A stretch of 64,000 bases of DNA, taken from contig JAIGNY010001269.1 in assembly GCA_020152595.1 (NCBI GenBank), positions 1 through 64,000 on the forward strand. Reading direction: 5' to 3'. Below the pieces are notes generated by a model that worked only from the letters and a program-made list of their open reading frames with translations, made no database searches and was not told the DNA's origin. This DNA is from Chiridota heheva (Eukaryota; Echinodermata; Holothuroidea; Apodida; Chiridotidae). The position numbers and the translations under genes were made by a program. This document shows, in pieces, positions 60,901-62,204 of the stretch. Each line of letters starts with the position of its first letter. The stretch's first letter is position 1.

Positions 60901-62204
60901 GATCTGTAGATGTGTCTTTTGTTTTTGGTGGTGATGTCATGCATATTAATGAGTAAGTGGGGCTTACTGTAAAAATCTTAAAATGCTCATATTTTAACAA
61001 CATGTCTGTTTTGTGTCATATTTTGTAGAATGATGTTAACTACTGTAGTTTGTACCTCTTCATTTTATAAAAACATCGAATTTCATTAATAAGTTTAGTG
61101 GGCAGGGCTTATAAGATTTTGCTGAATAGAGCTTGTAAACACGATATCTCAAGAACGATTCATGTCATGTCAAATATTTCATGATATGCAATGACATAAC
61201 AGTCAATACAAAATCAATCAACATGTAAAAAAGCAACAGAAACAAAACTTTGTGGTTTTGGTTTTAAGTTCATGACTCTTTAATTGCATGCATGTGTTTG
61301 AGCACAGAAATATTTCTTAAAGTTGCGGATGCAGCCGCTAAGCTTGCCCTCACCCTCCTCCCTGCCCCTTTTCCCAAAACCCTCTCTGACATCAAACCGC
61401 TTATCGCTTCCCTTGTTCGTGACTGCTGGCAAACCTCATGGAAGTCCCAAATTGATAACAAACTCCATGTCATCCAGCCCACAATTCCGATCAAAGCCAC
61501 CATTAACAACCTCTCTCGTATTCACAACGCTCATATTACCCGTCTTAGAATTGGTCACACTCATCTCACCCACTCCCACCTCCTTATTGGCTCCCCCGAA
61601 CCCCTCTGCAACAATTGCCATTGCACCCTCACAATCCATCACGTTCTCCTTGCTTGCCCCCTGTACAATCTTCCCAGAGCTTCCCTCGCTCCCTACAACT
61701 CAATTGCTGAGTTCTTCCAGAAAAATCCTCCGGATAAAATTATCTCCTTCCTTCATCATGCCTCCTCTCGACCATATTTAATTCTCTCTTTTCACCCCCT
61801 CTCTACTTTGTTTTTGTTTCAACCATGCACCTCCCCTTACGATCACAGCTTTCTGACCTTTTGTCCTTAAATTTCTCTCATTCTCCCCTGTTTCCTTTAC
61901 TTCCTACCTCTAGAATGATCTGACCTCTCAGGCGACAAATTGTGGTGCTTTTAAGCCATCATGGACAATTCTGTTTTTTTACTTTTTAATTGCAGGCTTT
62001 GTATGCAGATCTTCAAATTGCTGTCCAAAAGAAAGCAGAGTTGAAAAAAGAATTGGATGAAATCAAAGAACAGGTGCAAACCGAACCTCTGCAACCTCAT
62101 TACCATAAAAGGCAGGCACCCCAGTGGCTCAGAGGAAATATGCACCAACCCAATCTCCAACATCTCCAAGCCAGATCCAGACATTTGAAAGTCAAATAGA
62201 GGAG
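6875..62204 (+). CDS. Myo3-like: Unconventional myosin heavy chain, class III-like (18 exons, C-terminus incomplete or disrupted)
   Basis: An actin-based ATP-driven motor of the cytoplasm. Seen: 17 exons splice in consistent phase into 793 codons. P-loop GESGAGKT is at residues 93-100, switch I NQNSSRFG at 143-150, switch II DIYGFE at 374-379, the actin-binding segment [11 protein letters not shown] at about 614-624, the SH helices around [19 protein letters not shown] at 640-658, and one IQ motif at about 728-748. The residue 16 positions before DALAK (TEDS site) is Glu318, as expected of class III myosins, so the motor should not need heavy-chain phosphorylation there. [16 protein letters not shown] and [12 protein letters not shown] also fit class III. 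Known: class III myosins usually carry an N-terminal kinase and act in actin protrusions and sensory cells. Here an in-frame stop lies 45 bases before the first Met, so no kinase is seen. Other unconventional classes (for example XVI or an unnamed invertebrate class) remain possible. Class assignment is moderate; myosin identity is near certain. Confidence 0.93.
7032..8150. repeat. 17-bp minisatellite, about 65 copies
   Basis: Unit aattgtagcaactactt with rare variants (gtaataacta, gcagcaac). Each unit holds a small palindrome, GTAG-CAA-CTAC. A block from about 7385 to 7625 recurs at about 7730-7965 with the same order of variants, showing segmental duplication. It lies in intron 1, between exon 1 and its decayed partial duplicate. 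Confidence 0.97.
8151..8727. other. Intron 1 sequence with the exon copy and a dispersed repeat
   Basis: Apart from the exon 1 duplicate at 8291-8337, it contains a stretch (about 8622-8655, cagcagatgggcaaagcatg) that recurs at about 62370-62400, and a 'gaattttcattttcatagat' stretch also found near 21260, 21375 and 46230. No coding sequence seen. Confidence 0.5.
8291..8337 (+). pseudogene. Decayed partial duplicate of myosin exon 1
   Basis: The first 24 bases (cttgaaattg through ggtac) are identical to the 3' part of exon 1, and the segment is again followed by a gtaag donor. Relative to exon 1 it carries a 5-base insertion (AGCAT) after the Tyr codon. Ignoring that insertion it reads RYEEYKMY against RYEEDKIY in exon 1; as it stands the frame is broken. 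It lies just beyond the 17-bp minisatellite, so array and exon tail look like parts of one local duplication. No matching upstream half of the exon is present. Confidence 0.72.
8728..8918. mobile_element. 191-bp MITE with 8-bp target duplication (hAT-like)
   Basis: Terminal inverted repeats CATAGGCATATGGG ... CCCATATGCCTATG (14 bp, perfect). Flanked on both sides by CTTATGAG (8720-8727 and 8919-8926), a perfect 8-bp duplication typical of hAT transposons. The interior has G/C-runs and no coding capacity. Confidence 0.9.
8935..9250. repeat. Dispersed repeat, copy A
   Basis: Sequence including gggaaaagtggccaaaggat, ggtggcgctcat, gatggtaggag and cacttctcgaaaagagcagg also occurs at about 19600-19850 in the same orientation with about 80 percent similarity by eye. 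It is compact, has no open frame shared by both copies, and looks like a SINE or the end of a longer element of unknown class. Confidence 0.65.
9432..9965. mobile_element. MITE family A ('agtggtcaagc'), full-length copy
   Basis: The left end reads ttagttcagtggtcaagcaa, then a tract including acttcaaaagaaacaaaat. The right end is its inverted counterpart (tttctacac ... tatctccttaa ... ctttcttcacc ... gatgaacttgat ... gactgaacta). Long inverted arms of about 100-150 bp and no coding capacity fit a non-autonomous DNA element. Other copies are at about 34347, 34540, 46494, 47319, 49679 and 62511. Confidence 0.75.
10140..10410. repeat. Dispersed repeat B with hairpin end, copy 1
   Basis: Reverse-complement relative of 49085-49365. 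It carries the imperfect hairpin cagacccgacctggt / accaggtcagatc near 10170-10205, then the same order of motifs (gaaaaccttagttgttgtgg, gtttgtggttatgatttgct). Probably a non-autonomous transposon ending in a strong palindrome. Copy 2 has the perfect version of the hairpin. Confidence 0.75.
10411..11039. other. Intron 1 sequence without recognised features
   Basis: AT-rich. The 3' part (from about 10870) is rich in 'atgcat' and 'gcaag' words and grades into the 32-bp array that follows. No coding evidence. Confidence 0.5.
11040..12605. repeat. About 32-bp minisatellite (tgcattatgcaaggatctta type)
   Basis: Units such as gcaaggatcttagtaagaat + cttatgcattat, with frequent deletions and a longer variant containing ttccagtagtaagaat. 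About 45-50 irregular units. It contains many partial palindromes (atgcat, ttgcataatgcat). It is followed directly by a related array in the opposite orientation. Confidence 0.95.
12630..14480. repeat. 22-bp minisatellite, inverted relative to the preceding array
   Basis: Unit caatccttgcactagtctta + cc, about 80 copies. The reverse complement (gcaaggattgggtaagacta) shares gcaaggat and gtaaga in the same order as the 32-bp array to its left, so the two arrays are head-to-head relatives. The long plus-strand frames with [15 protein letters not shown] repeats are translations of this array. Confidence 0.95.
14640..15060. repeat. Degenerate extension of the 22-bp array
   Basis: Scattered 'cttacacaatccttgcat' units mixed with unrelated sequence. 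A non-array block (cattggactaaaggacaa ... aaaaatcgaacat ... gcagctttttcactccaaaa) occurs twice, at about 14732-14830 and 15068-15195, so part of the flank was duplicated along with array units. Confidence 0.8.
15200..17330. other. Intron 1 sequence with short local duplications
   Basis: No coding evidence. Two imperfect tandem copies of a roughly 120-base segment (ataagcacccacaatctcaa ... gaaaaaggaacctcctttca; and aataaggacccggaatttca ... ) lie at about 16745-17000. The rest is AT-rich with a C-rich patch near 15645-15670. Confidence 0.5.
17461..18620. mobile_element. Repeat family C ('ggaggttatgtttt ... ggaggtatg'), copy 1, internally repeated
   Basis: Begins gccaccaatgaagttggacg, then a module 'ctgtcatcaagatatct ... 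gatgattggatttggat ... gtggttttgttactgcttaa' that is repeated about four times, and ends ggtggaggtatgcactctat. Copies 2 and 3 start with acctccgc/acctccac and end with gcggaggta, indicating terminal inverted repeats. It sits between two copies of an 'aggctttattttgaagtctt' repeat that it apparently interrupted. No transposase. Confidence 0.75.
18890..19345. repeat. AGCTTGC-rich palindromic patch
   Basis: Dense repeats of agcttgcgcaagct, cttgcagcatgctt and tagcaaaa. Words such as AGCTTGCGCAAGCT are perfect palindromes. The opening acagaaatattagcttg ... agctgacaatttttagcttg recurs at 20522-20600. Strong cruciform potential; no coding evidence. Confidence 0.8.
19595..19850. repeat. Dispersed repeat, copy B of the 8935-9250 family
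   Basis: Shares ggaaaagtggccaa, gggtggcgctgtgac, gatggtaggag, cacttctcgaaaagagcagg (with small changes) and gtgttcatccactt with the first copy, in the same order and strand. Probably an interspersed short element. Confidence 0.65.
19920..20520. other. Intron 1 sequence, mostly unique
   Basis: It holds a two-copy 44-base duplication at 20356-20430 (acacacaactgtacagtat ... accacaaggg). Otherwise no feature recognised. Confidence 0.5.
20640..21010 (+). mobile_element. Possible gag-like retroelement fragment
   Basis: One plus-strand frame reads [18 protein letters not shown] and, in another register, [14 protein letters not shown], which resembles the second half of a CCHC zinc knuckle ('GH.A.DC') found in gag-type proteins of LTR retroelements. 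The first Cys pair is missing, and frames change, so it is a degraded fragment. This call rests on one short motif and is weak. Confidence 0.35.
21180..21420. repeat. Two-copy tandem duplication of about 125 bp
   Basis: The segment tcaaacaaaatcaaataa ... gaatacatgaatg ... aattttcattttagtacagt ... agacttattaaag occurs twice, end to end, with small differences. The 'gtgaattttcatt ... tatgata' part recurs near 46225. Confidence 0.8.
21890..21955 (+). CDS. Myosin exon 2: TYIGDIL strand of the motor
   Basis: Encodes 22 residues ([14 protein letters not shown] then PLPLYTFE), the conserved N-terminal strand and loop of every myosin motor. The acceptor is a polypyrimidine tract ending ttttcag at 21889 and the donor is gtaaga. 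Phase 0 on both sides, joining exon 1 (KIY) and exon 3 (ISHEYAG) without a gap. The preceding intron is about 14.9 kb and the next about 1.4 kb. Confidence 0.95.
21960..22735. other. Intron 2, AT-rich unique sequence
   Basis: Nothing recognised apart from a G-run near 22005-22020 directly downstream of exon 2's donor. Confidence 0.5.
22735..22990. repeat. Imperfect 'caactgggat' repeat patch
   Basis: About ten scattered copies of aactgggat or atcccaact in both orientations, giving many short inverted repeats. The open frames on both strands here follow from this repetition, not from coding. Confidence 0.7.
23366..23593 (+). CDS. Myosin exon 3: P-loop
   Basis: Encodes 76 residues containing PPHIFAVAD and the Walker A P-loop [14 protein letters not shown] (P-loop bases 23489-23512), the phosphate-binding loop of the motor ATPase. 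It ends with QEKILQ, which in myosins leads directly into the '[10 protein letters not shown]' segment of exon 4. Acceptor tttgatag, donor gtatgt, phase 0 to 0. All catalytic P-loop residues are intact. Confidence 0.97.
23620..23790. mobile_element. Possible short hAT-like MITE
   Basis: Starts cagtggtgtcaggattttgg, has a 14-base G run near 23650, and ends ccccctgatgagggcgctg, whose reverse complement (cagcgccctcatcagg) partly matches the start. No clear target duplication identified. Located just inside intron 3. Confidence 0.35.
23800..24275. other. Intron 3 unique sequence
   Basis: No feature recognised. Confidence 0.5.
24290..24490. repeat. Inverted 'gttcaaaccca' repeat with hairpin potential
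   Basis: The left side has gaactgggttgagctaggtt; the right side has tandem cctagttcaaaccca and cagttcaacc units that are its complement. Could form a stem with a loop of about 40 bases. Confidence 0.7.
24600..25320. other. Intron 3 sequence with a retrotransposon-like tail
   Basis: About 25020-25190 resembles the 3' tail of the Jockey-like family seen elsewhere here (pyrimidine-rich, then cacatttgactctgactgtc, ggtgcagttaaac and caac repeats). No coding remains. The rest is unique. Confidence 0.45.
25330..25890. repeat. 43-bp minisatellite, about 13 copies
   Basis: Unit gcaagtgtggggaccggtgg + accatgatctaaataggccagtt, with a variant ggggaatggtgg. Lies in intron 3. The minus-strand open frame with [10 protein letters not shown] repeats is derived from it. 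Confidence 0.95.
25900..26455. other. Intron 3 unique sequence
   Basis: No gene or repeat recognised. Confidence 0.5.
26460..26845 (+). mobile_element. Non-LTR retrotransposon 3' end with ATTG tail
   Basis: An open plus-strand frame reads [54 protein letters not shown] and ATARWSRIL. This is the typical C-terminal end of LINE ORF2 proteins ('GH..R', 'GRP..RW.D.l', 'A..R..Wr'). It ends with a (gatt)n-type tail at 26825-26842. 5' truncated. The exact clade cannot be fixed from this length. Confidence 0.75.
27012..27278 (-). mobile_element. tRNA-derived SINE, copy 1
   Basis: On the minus strand it begins tgtggtgtagcggtaatcat (A-box-like TAGCGGTAATC) and has a B-box-like ggttcaagcc about 45 bases on, then an unrelated body. 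Flanking imperfect duplications GACTGAACTTAACGT (26997-27011) and GACTGAGCCTAACGT (27279-27293) mark the target site. A second copy at 37066-37345 is nearly identical. Confidence 0.85.
27600..28030. repeat. About 65-bp tandem repeat, 5-6 degenerate copies
   Basis: Units of aatcccacctatgctctaga + ctataaaataaattatt + agggggattccc. Copies start near 27747, 27812, 27882, 27952 and 28013. Intron 3. Confidence 0.85.
28128..30455. repeat. 55-bp minisatellite, about 42 copies, apparently MITE-derived
   Basis: Unit ggactagtggtcaagcagga + tcatctgatatgactgtaga + gtggatataagtaac. Higher-order structure is visible: a three-unit pattern (taacgg/taatgg; gtagag/gtgaag; catctg/cacctg) recurs several times between 28480 and 30030. 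The agtggtcaagca ... tgatatga part matches the terminus of MITE family A. Lies just upstream of exon 4. Confidence 0.97.
30456..30632. mobile_element. MITE family A interior remnant
   Basis: tattgtatcctgagatttcg + tggcttacaaatcattggat resembles the interior of the full MITE copy at 9640-9690 (tgtgtcctgagagtttgtgg, cccattggataggtc). It directly follows the 55-bp array and ends at the exon 4 acceptor region. Confidence 0.6.
30633..30747 (+). CDS. Myosin exon 4: switch I
   Basis: Encodes [15 protein letters not shown] followed by switch [11 protein letters not shown] (bases from 30678), which senses the gamma phosphate of ATP, then [13 protein letters not shown]. Acceptor tttgtag, donor gtgagt, ending in phase 1. 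It is preceded by an intron of about 7 kb that holds three tandem arrays, a retrotransposon end and a SINE. Confidence 0.97.
30983..31280. mobile_element. 298-bp hAT-like non-autonomous element
   Basis: Ends CAGGGGCGGACTGGCCA and (reverse complement of the right end) CAGGGGGGACTGGCAGA, imperfect terminal inverted repeats. Flanked by GTTATACA (30975-30982) and GTTAGACA (31281-31288), an 8-bp target duplication with one mismatch. No transposase. Located in intron 4, between exons 4 and 5. Confidence 0.88.
31686..31833 (+). CDS. Myosin exon 5: LLEKSRV segment
   Basis: Encodes [14 protein letters not shown] and [15 protein letters not shown], highly conserved upper-50K sequence, then [18 protein letters not shown]. 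The split codon with exon 4 restores Ala (G + CT). Acceptor tttgtag, donor gtaatg (weak but GT), ending in phase 2. The residues match the class III pattern closely. Confidence 0.96.
32213..32327 (+). CDS. Myosin exon 6: upper 50K domain
   Basis: Encodes the segment from [17 protein letters not shown] to [14 protein letters not shown], the part of the upper 50K domain in which most myosins have a variable insert followed by a conserved '(V/I)GF' helix. Acceptor ctttgtag, donor gtaagc, phase 2 in and phase 0 out. The split Arg codon (AG + A) is restored across the junction with exon 5. Confidence 0.93.
32685..33405. mobile_element. Repeat family C, copy 2
   Basis: Left end TACCTCCGC (32685-32693) and right end GCGGAGGTA (33373-33381) are perfect inverted repeats; homology with copies 1 and 3 continues to about 33405 (gagagtgctaatattttagt). 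Contains the 'atcaagatatctcaagaact ... gtggttttgttactgcttaa' module twice. Lies in intron 6. Confidence 0.82.
33410..34345. other. Intron 6 sequence; right part resembles a TTAA element end
   Basis: 34230-34345 (gtagagtcctgattttattg ... aagggtaagggttag) matches the right end of the element at 62579-63611. The left limit is unclear. A run of about 21 A residues lies at 33949-33968. Confidence 0.5.
34347..35508. mobile_element. MITE family A copies, one partial and one interrupted
   Basis: A partial copy (34347-34530) is followed by a second starting gataagttcagtggtcaagc near 34546. Its inverted right arm begins near 34960 (gtttctacacaaatgat) and reaches tttcgaagtcctcttcatga near 35060. Its terminal end (ggaccactgaactaatcctt) is only found at about 35483-35505, so roughly 400 bases of other sequence interrupt it. 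Confidence 0.65.
35826..36375. repeat. About 24-bp minisatellite (gggatgccatgtgggacatg)
   Basis: Around 22 irregular copies of ggtgggatgccatgtgggac + atgg. Open frames on both strands (GMPCGTWDG and reverse HMASHPMS types) are translations of the array. In intron 6, upstream of exon 7. Confidence 0.93.
36792..36909 (+). CDS. Myosin exon 7: upper 50K helix and loop
   Basis: Encodes [20 protein letters not shown], matching the conserved myosin helix that reads roughly 'iw.ilaaiLhlGni.F', then an acidic loop [19 protein letters not shown]. Acceptor ttttcag, donor gtgagt, phase 0 in and phase 1 out. The usual 'LGN' is 'VTA' here, an unusual substitution. It is preceded by the 24-bp array. Confidence 0.92.
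37066..37345 (-). mobile_element. tRNA-derived SINE, copy 2
   Basis: Nearly identical to 27012-27278 and in the same orientation: minus-strand tgtggtgtagcggtcattat, A-box-like, with ggttcaagcc B-box-like. Possible short flanking match acctgcc at 37060 and 37350. The near identity of the two copies suggests recent activity. Confidence 0.83.
37763..37863. mobile_element. 101-bp TTAA-bounded MITE
   Basis: Begins TTAACCCATACTCTACCAGC and ends gcgtgggagagtaagggTTAA, so ends are inverted repeats bounded by TTAA, the target of piggyBac-type transposases. No coding capacity. Confidence 0.8.
37985..38099. mobile_element. 115-bp TTAA-bounded MITE
   Basis: Begins TTAACCCGTACTTTACCAGC and ends gcgtggtagagtaagtgTTAA. 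A sister of the copy 120 bases to the left and of the longer element at 62579. Confidence 0.8.
38100..40218. other. Intron 7, mostly unique AT-rich sequence
   Basis: A (TTTA)n microsatellite lies at about 39085-39127. No open frame with a family signature; no RNA gene recognised. Confidence 0.5.
40219..40408. repeat. Dispersed repeat D, first copy
   Basis: gcaagtaaagcaaatttaaa ... gatgcagacacac ... ttcaggtatatttacatgta + gaggcaacattagctaag recurs at 41676-41801 continued at 42839-42895. The 3' part (ggtatatggacaggtagagg) also appears at 58168-58190. Its end was interrupted by the retroelement that follows. Confidence 0.75.
40409..41665 (+). mobile_element. Jockey-like non-LTR fragment expanded by a 15-bp satellite
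   Basis: The left part (ttcattctgacatcaaactg, ccttgttcgtaaccgcttgc) and right part (ccccacccctctgcaa, ctgtcgtggtgccgttaagc) align with the RNase H and tail region of the copies at 49708 and 61322. Between them, the 'cacctcactcactctcacct' segment seen in those copies is replaced by a 15-bp tandem array. 5' truncated, inactive. Confidence 0.8.
40604..41272. repeat. 15-bp minisatellite inside a retrotransposon
   Basis: About 44 copies of ctcacacactcccac with variants (caatcccac, cacactcaaac). A 15-base unit keeps frame: it encodes LTHSH on the plus strand and CEVGV/VRWEC repeats on the minus strand. The source is the retrotransposon's own ...[10 protein letters not shown]... codons. Confidence 0.95.
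41802..42838. mobile_element. 1.04-kb TTAA-bounded element
   Basis: Starts TTAACTCTTAAATCCTCA and ends TGAGGATTTAAGGGTTAA, near-perfect 18-base inverted ends bounded by TTAA. It interrupts dispersed repeat D precisely (cacaattg|TTAA ... TTAA|ggtatatgg). It contains a tRNA-like A-box segment gtgtagcggtaagcgtgc at about 42382 and no transposase. Confidence 0.85.
42839..43414. other. End of repeat D and unique intron 7 sequence
   Basis: 42839-42895 is the rest of repeat D. The remainder up to exon 8 shows no recognised feature. Confidence 0.5.
43415..43486 (+). CDS. Myosin exon 8: helix before the TEDS site
   Basis: Encodes [20 protein letters not shown] then VEARG, the conserved 'LLG.....L..aL' helix. 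Phase 1 in (G + TT restores Val) and phase 1 out. The donor consistent with the reading frame is gttggt at 43487, a poor match to consensus. A better-looking donor five bases downstream (gtaact) would shift the frame. The preceding intron is about 6.5 kb and rich in mobile elements. Confidence 0.88.
43487..44009. other. Intron 8, unique sequence
   Basis: No repeat or gene recognised. Confidence 0.5.
44010..44148 (+). CDS. Myosin exon 9: TEDS site and DALAK helix
   Basis: Encodes [16 protein letters not shown] then [17 protein letters not shown] and [14 protein letters not shown]. The residue 16 positions before DALAK is Glu318, so the TEDS position is constitutively acidic. Acceptor ctttacag, donor gtaagt, phase 1 in and phase 2 out. 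The helix contacts actin in the rigor state in known myosin structures. Confidence 0.96.
44149..44625. other. Intron 9, unique sequence
   Basis: Polypyrimidine run after the donor; no other feature recognised. The minus-strand frame 44280-44477 has no family signature. Confidence 0.5.
44626..44851 (+). CDS. Myosin exon 10: switch II and relay helix
   Basis: Encodes the switch II/relay block [11 protein letters not shown] (bases from 44657), [20 protein letters not shown], and the lower-50K entry [11 protein letters not shown]. Acceptor cttgcag, donor gtgagt, ending in phase 0. The last 15 coding bases plus the donor are the apparent template of the 30-bp minisatellite that follows directly. 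Reading through the donor stays open for about 17 further codons before an in-frame TAA near 44902. Confidence 0.97.
44833..46175. repeat. 30-bp minisatellite carrying copies of the exon 10 splice donor
   Basis: Unit gatttattacttggggtgag + tttgacgatt, about 44 copies. The first unit overlaps the end of exon 10 (...DLLLG) and its donor gtgagt at 44852. By eye, about 17 units keep GTGAGT and about 6 keep GTAAGT. A 30-base unit preserves frame, and frames such as [10 protein letters not shown] are its translation. Confidence 0.96.
46290..46492. repeat. Dispersed repeat fragment
   Basis: gttaacctgcgatggactgg + tgtcctctccaaggaattca resembles a short interspersed sequence common in animal genomes. 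I recognise the pattern only from general familiarity; class unknown. Confidence 0.4.
46494..47043. mobile_element. MITE family A, full-length copy
   Basis: Left end ttaaaggattagtttagtgg; right end gacctaatcctttaa. Inverted arms of roughly 130 bases include gaagaaagcattcaaatatc on the left and its complement (atgctttcttcacc) on the right. No coding capacity. Immediately upstream of exon 11. Confidence 0.82.
47133..47300 (+). CDS. Myosin exon 11: [12 protein letters not shown] block
   Basis: Encodes [19 protein letters not shown], then a basic stretch and [12 protein letters not shown], the conserved lower-50K core. Acceptor tttgacag, donor gtaata, phase 0 on both sides. LLDEES.FPKAT is a pattern best matched by class III. 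A short MITE copy begins about 20 bases after the donor. Confidence 0.97.
47319..47538. mobile_element. MITE family A, short internally deleted copy
   Basis: From ttaaaggattagttgagtgg to tgaactaatcctgtaaa, with most of the interior missing. Starts about 20 bases after the exon 11 donor. Confidence 0.75.
47951..48078 (+). CDS. Myosin exon 12: 'FLEKNRD' segment
   Basis: Encodes [16 protein letters not shown], then a segment ending [10 protein letters not shown]. The motif 'Y...GFLEKNRD' is universal in myosins. Acceptor tttacag, donor gtaagt, phase 0 in and phase 2 out. Confidence 0.97.
48079..49080. other. Intron 12, unique sequence
   Basis: No gene, array or recognised element. Confidence 0.5.
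49085..49365. repeat. Dispersed repeat B, copy 2, with a perfect hairpin
   Basis: Reverse complement of 10140-10410 by order of motifs. It includes TCAGACCCGACCTG (49275-49288) and CAGGTCGGGTCTGA (49298-49311), 14-base perfect arms around a 9-base loop. Looks like a transposon end or a stable RNA/DNA hairpin. Confidence 0.8.
49501..49617 (+). CDS. Myosin exon 13: divergent loop 2 region
   Basis: Encodes [20 protein letters not shown] and a low-complexity Lys/Ser/Gln segment, matching the poorly conserved actin-binding loop 2. Acceptor ctttcag; the split Leu codon (TT + A) is restored. Two donors overlap: gtgagt after 49613 and gtgtat after 49617. Only the second (phase 2) keeps exon 14 open, so I place the end at 49617. 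The weaker consensus makes this end uncertain. A nested transposon begins about 60 bases downstream. Confidence 0.82.
   Translation, partial: SRISSFQKDILLCKPPPKILHDKNVSISRATGRRLSKQ
49679..51077. mobile_element. MITE family A copy interrupted by a retrotransposon
   Basis: The left end aggattagtttagtggtcaa stops at 49707 and the element resumes at 50548 (taagggcttcaaaagaaac), ending gaccactaaactaatttttt. Removing 49708-50547 restores a continuous MITE. In intron 13, between exons 13 and 14. Confidence 0.85.
49708..50537 (+). mobile_element. Jockey-like non-LTR retrotransposon fragment (RNase H and C-terminal region)
   Basis: Reads [20 protein letters not shown], the conserved 'GH.GI.GNE.AD..AK' block of retrotransposon RNase H, then [20 protein letters not shown]. 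The 3' tail includes tgacctctcaggcac and gccgttaagctctcatcaaa, ending in caaa repeats. Flanked by a 10-base duplication, CAAGCAAGAA, at 49698-49707 and 50538-50547. Heavily 5' truncated; stops in the C-terminal part. Confidence 0.88.
51422..51494 (+). CDS. Myosin exon 14: basic loop 2 segment
   Basis: Encodes [16 protein letters not shown] then SSVGSKFK, a short lysine/arginine-rich stretch expected of loop 2, which binds the acidic N-terminus of actin. Acceptor tttctcag, donor gtaaac, phase 2 in and phase 0 out. The other two frames contain stops. Immediately followed by the 25-bp minisatellite. Confidence 0.85.
51585..54236. repeat. 25-bp minisatellite, about 105 copies
   Basis: Unit catgcaaacatacagtacta + aaaac. 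The first dozen copies mostly carry 'atccagt' and the rest 'atacagt'. Variants (aaaagc, aaaatc, one-base-shorter aaacc) recur in blocks, for example about 53005-53460 and 53745-54215. It fills most of intron 14. Confidence 0.98.
54237..54560. other. End of intron 14, unique
   Basis: No feature other than the exon 15 acceptor. Confidence 0.5.
54561..54766 (+). CDS. Myosin exon 15: actin-binding and SH helices
   Basis: Encodes [30 protein letters not shown], then [19 protein letters not shown] and FEEFLKR. These are the lower-50K actin-contact helix-loop and the SH1/SH2 helices that link nucleotide site to converter. Acceptor catgaag (AAG, not CAG), donor gtattg, phase 0 in and phase 2 out. 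About 320 bases of unique sequence separate it from the array upstream. Confidence 0.97.
54977..55088 (+). CDS. Myosin exon 16: converter
   Basis: Encodes [17 protein letters not shown] and a segment ending NYEIGKTK, the converter domain ending in the conserved 'GKTKVF' junction. Acceptor tttcag, donor gtgagt. Split Arg codon (AG + G) restored; phase 0 out. Confidence 0.97.
55089..56165. other. Intron 16, left part, with retrotransposon-like tails
   Basis: ctttggcacgacttgacttg, gttgtggtgccgttaaacct and caacc repeats at about 55980-56040 resemble the tails of the Jockey-like copies; a similar tail lies at 55825-55895. A segment (ctttaggttagctgagatga...tctgattaaaat) is duplicated across these two tails. 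No coding remains. Confidence 0.5.
56180..56825. mobile_element. Repeat family C, copy 3
   Basis: Starts atacctccaccaacgaagtt and ends gcagaggtatgcgctccaca + gagtgctacaattttagt. Shares the atatctcaagaa ... gtgtggttttgttactgctt module once. Intron 16. Confidence 0.8.
57330..57905 (+). mobile_element. Jockey-like fragment: RT thumb fused to the element tail
   Basis: Plus-strand frame reads [34 protein letters not shown] and [16 protein letters not shown], the 'KT..m.F', 'FLG..LD..L.w..HI' blocks of non-LTR reverse transcriptase. It then jumps directly to the tail (gtgccattaagctcgcatca), lacking the RNase H region present in the other copies. So it is internally deleted as well as 5' truncated. 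Confidence 0.82.
57906..58829. other. Intron 16, right part
   Basis: 58168-58195 (caaaggtatatggacaggta + gaggcaagctg) is a fragment of repeat D. Otherwise AT-rich with no recognised feature. Confidence 0.5.
58830..59090 (+). CDS. Myosin exon 17: lever arm with one IQ motif
   Basis: Encodes [14 protein letters not shown], then the IQ motif [18 protein letters not shown] at about residues 728-748 (a light-chain or calmodulin site; Ile-Cys-Gln replaces the usual Ile-Gln), and a helical tail ending RHETIKKE. Acceptor cccatag, donor gtagga, phase 0 on both sides. No second clear IQ motif is visible. The 43-bp array starts about 70 bases after the donor. Confidence 0.95.
59160..59690. repeat. 43-bp minisatellite, about 12 copies
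   Basis: Unit ggtaattctgatgcacactg + gttacgtaactttaacggccgcc. Unusually CpG-rich for this window, with embedded GTTACGTAAC palindromes. Intron 17. Confidence 0.95.
59950..60210. repeat. Simple repeats
   Basis: A20 run at about 59951-59970 and a (TG)n tract at about 60172-60205. The rest is unique. Confidence 0.85.
60211..61165. repeat. About 305-bp tandem repeat, 3.1 copies
   Basis: Copies begin near 60211, 60518, 60826 and 61126 (cttgtaaacacgatatctca type). Each includes acacagatagcccatgatct + gtagatgtg, ggtggtgatgtcatgcat and attaatgagtaggcggggc. The last copy is cut off. Confidence 0.9.
61322..61960 (+). mobile_element. Jockey-like non-LTR fragment, second RNase H copy
   Basis: Closely matches 49870-50520: [54 protein letters not shown], then an intact Cys/His block [20 protein letters not shown] + CPLYN that is frame-shifted in the other copy. 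A 192-codon frame stays open, so this is the least decayed copy here. The tail ends just upstream of exon 18's polypyrimidine tract. Confidence 0.88.
61996..62204 (+). CDS. Myosin exon 18: coiled-coil start, frame uncertain
   Basis: The phase-0 frame gives [20 protein letters not shown] then DEIKEQVQ, a charged heptad-like helix, and runs to a TAG at 62197-62199. In the other frame the last 70 or so bases read [20 protein letters not shown] and continue open to a good donor (gtatgt) at 62205, which looks more like real tail sequence. A one-base indel near 62100-62125, real or from assembly, would join the two. So the protein either stops here or continues beyond the window. Acceptor aattgcag is good. 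Confidence 0.72.
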
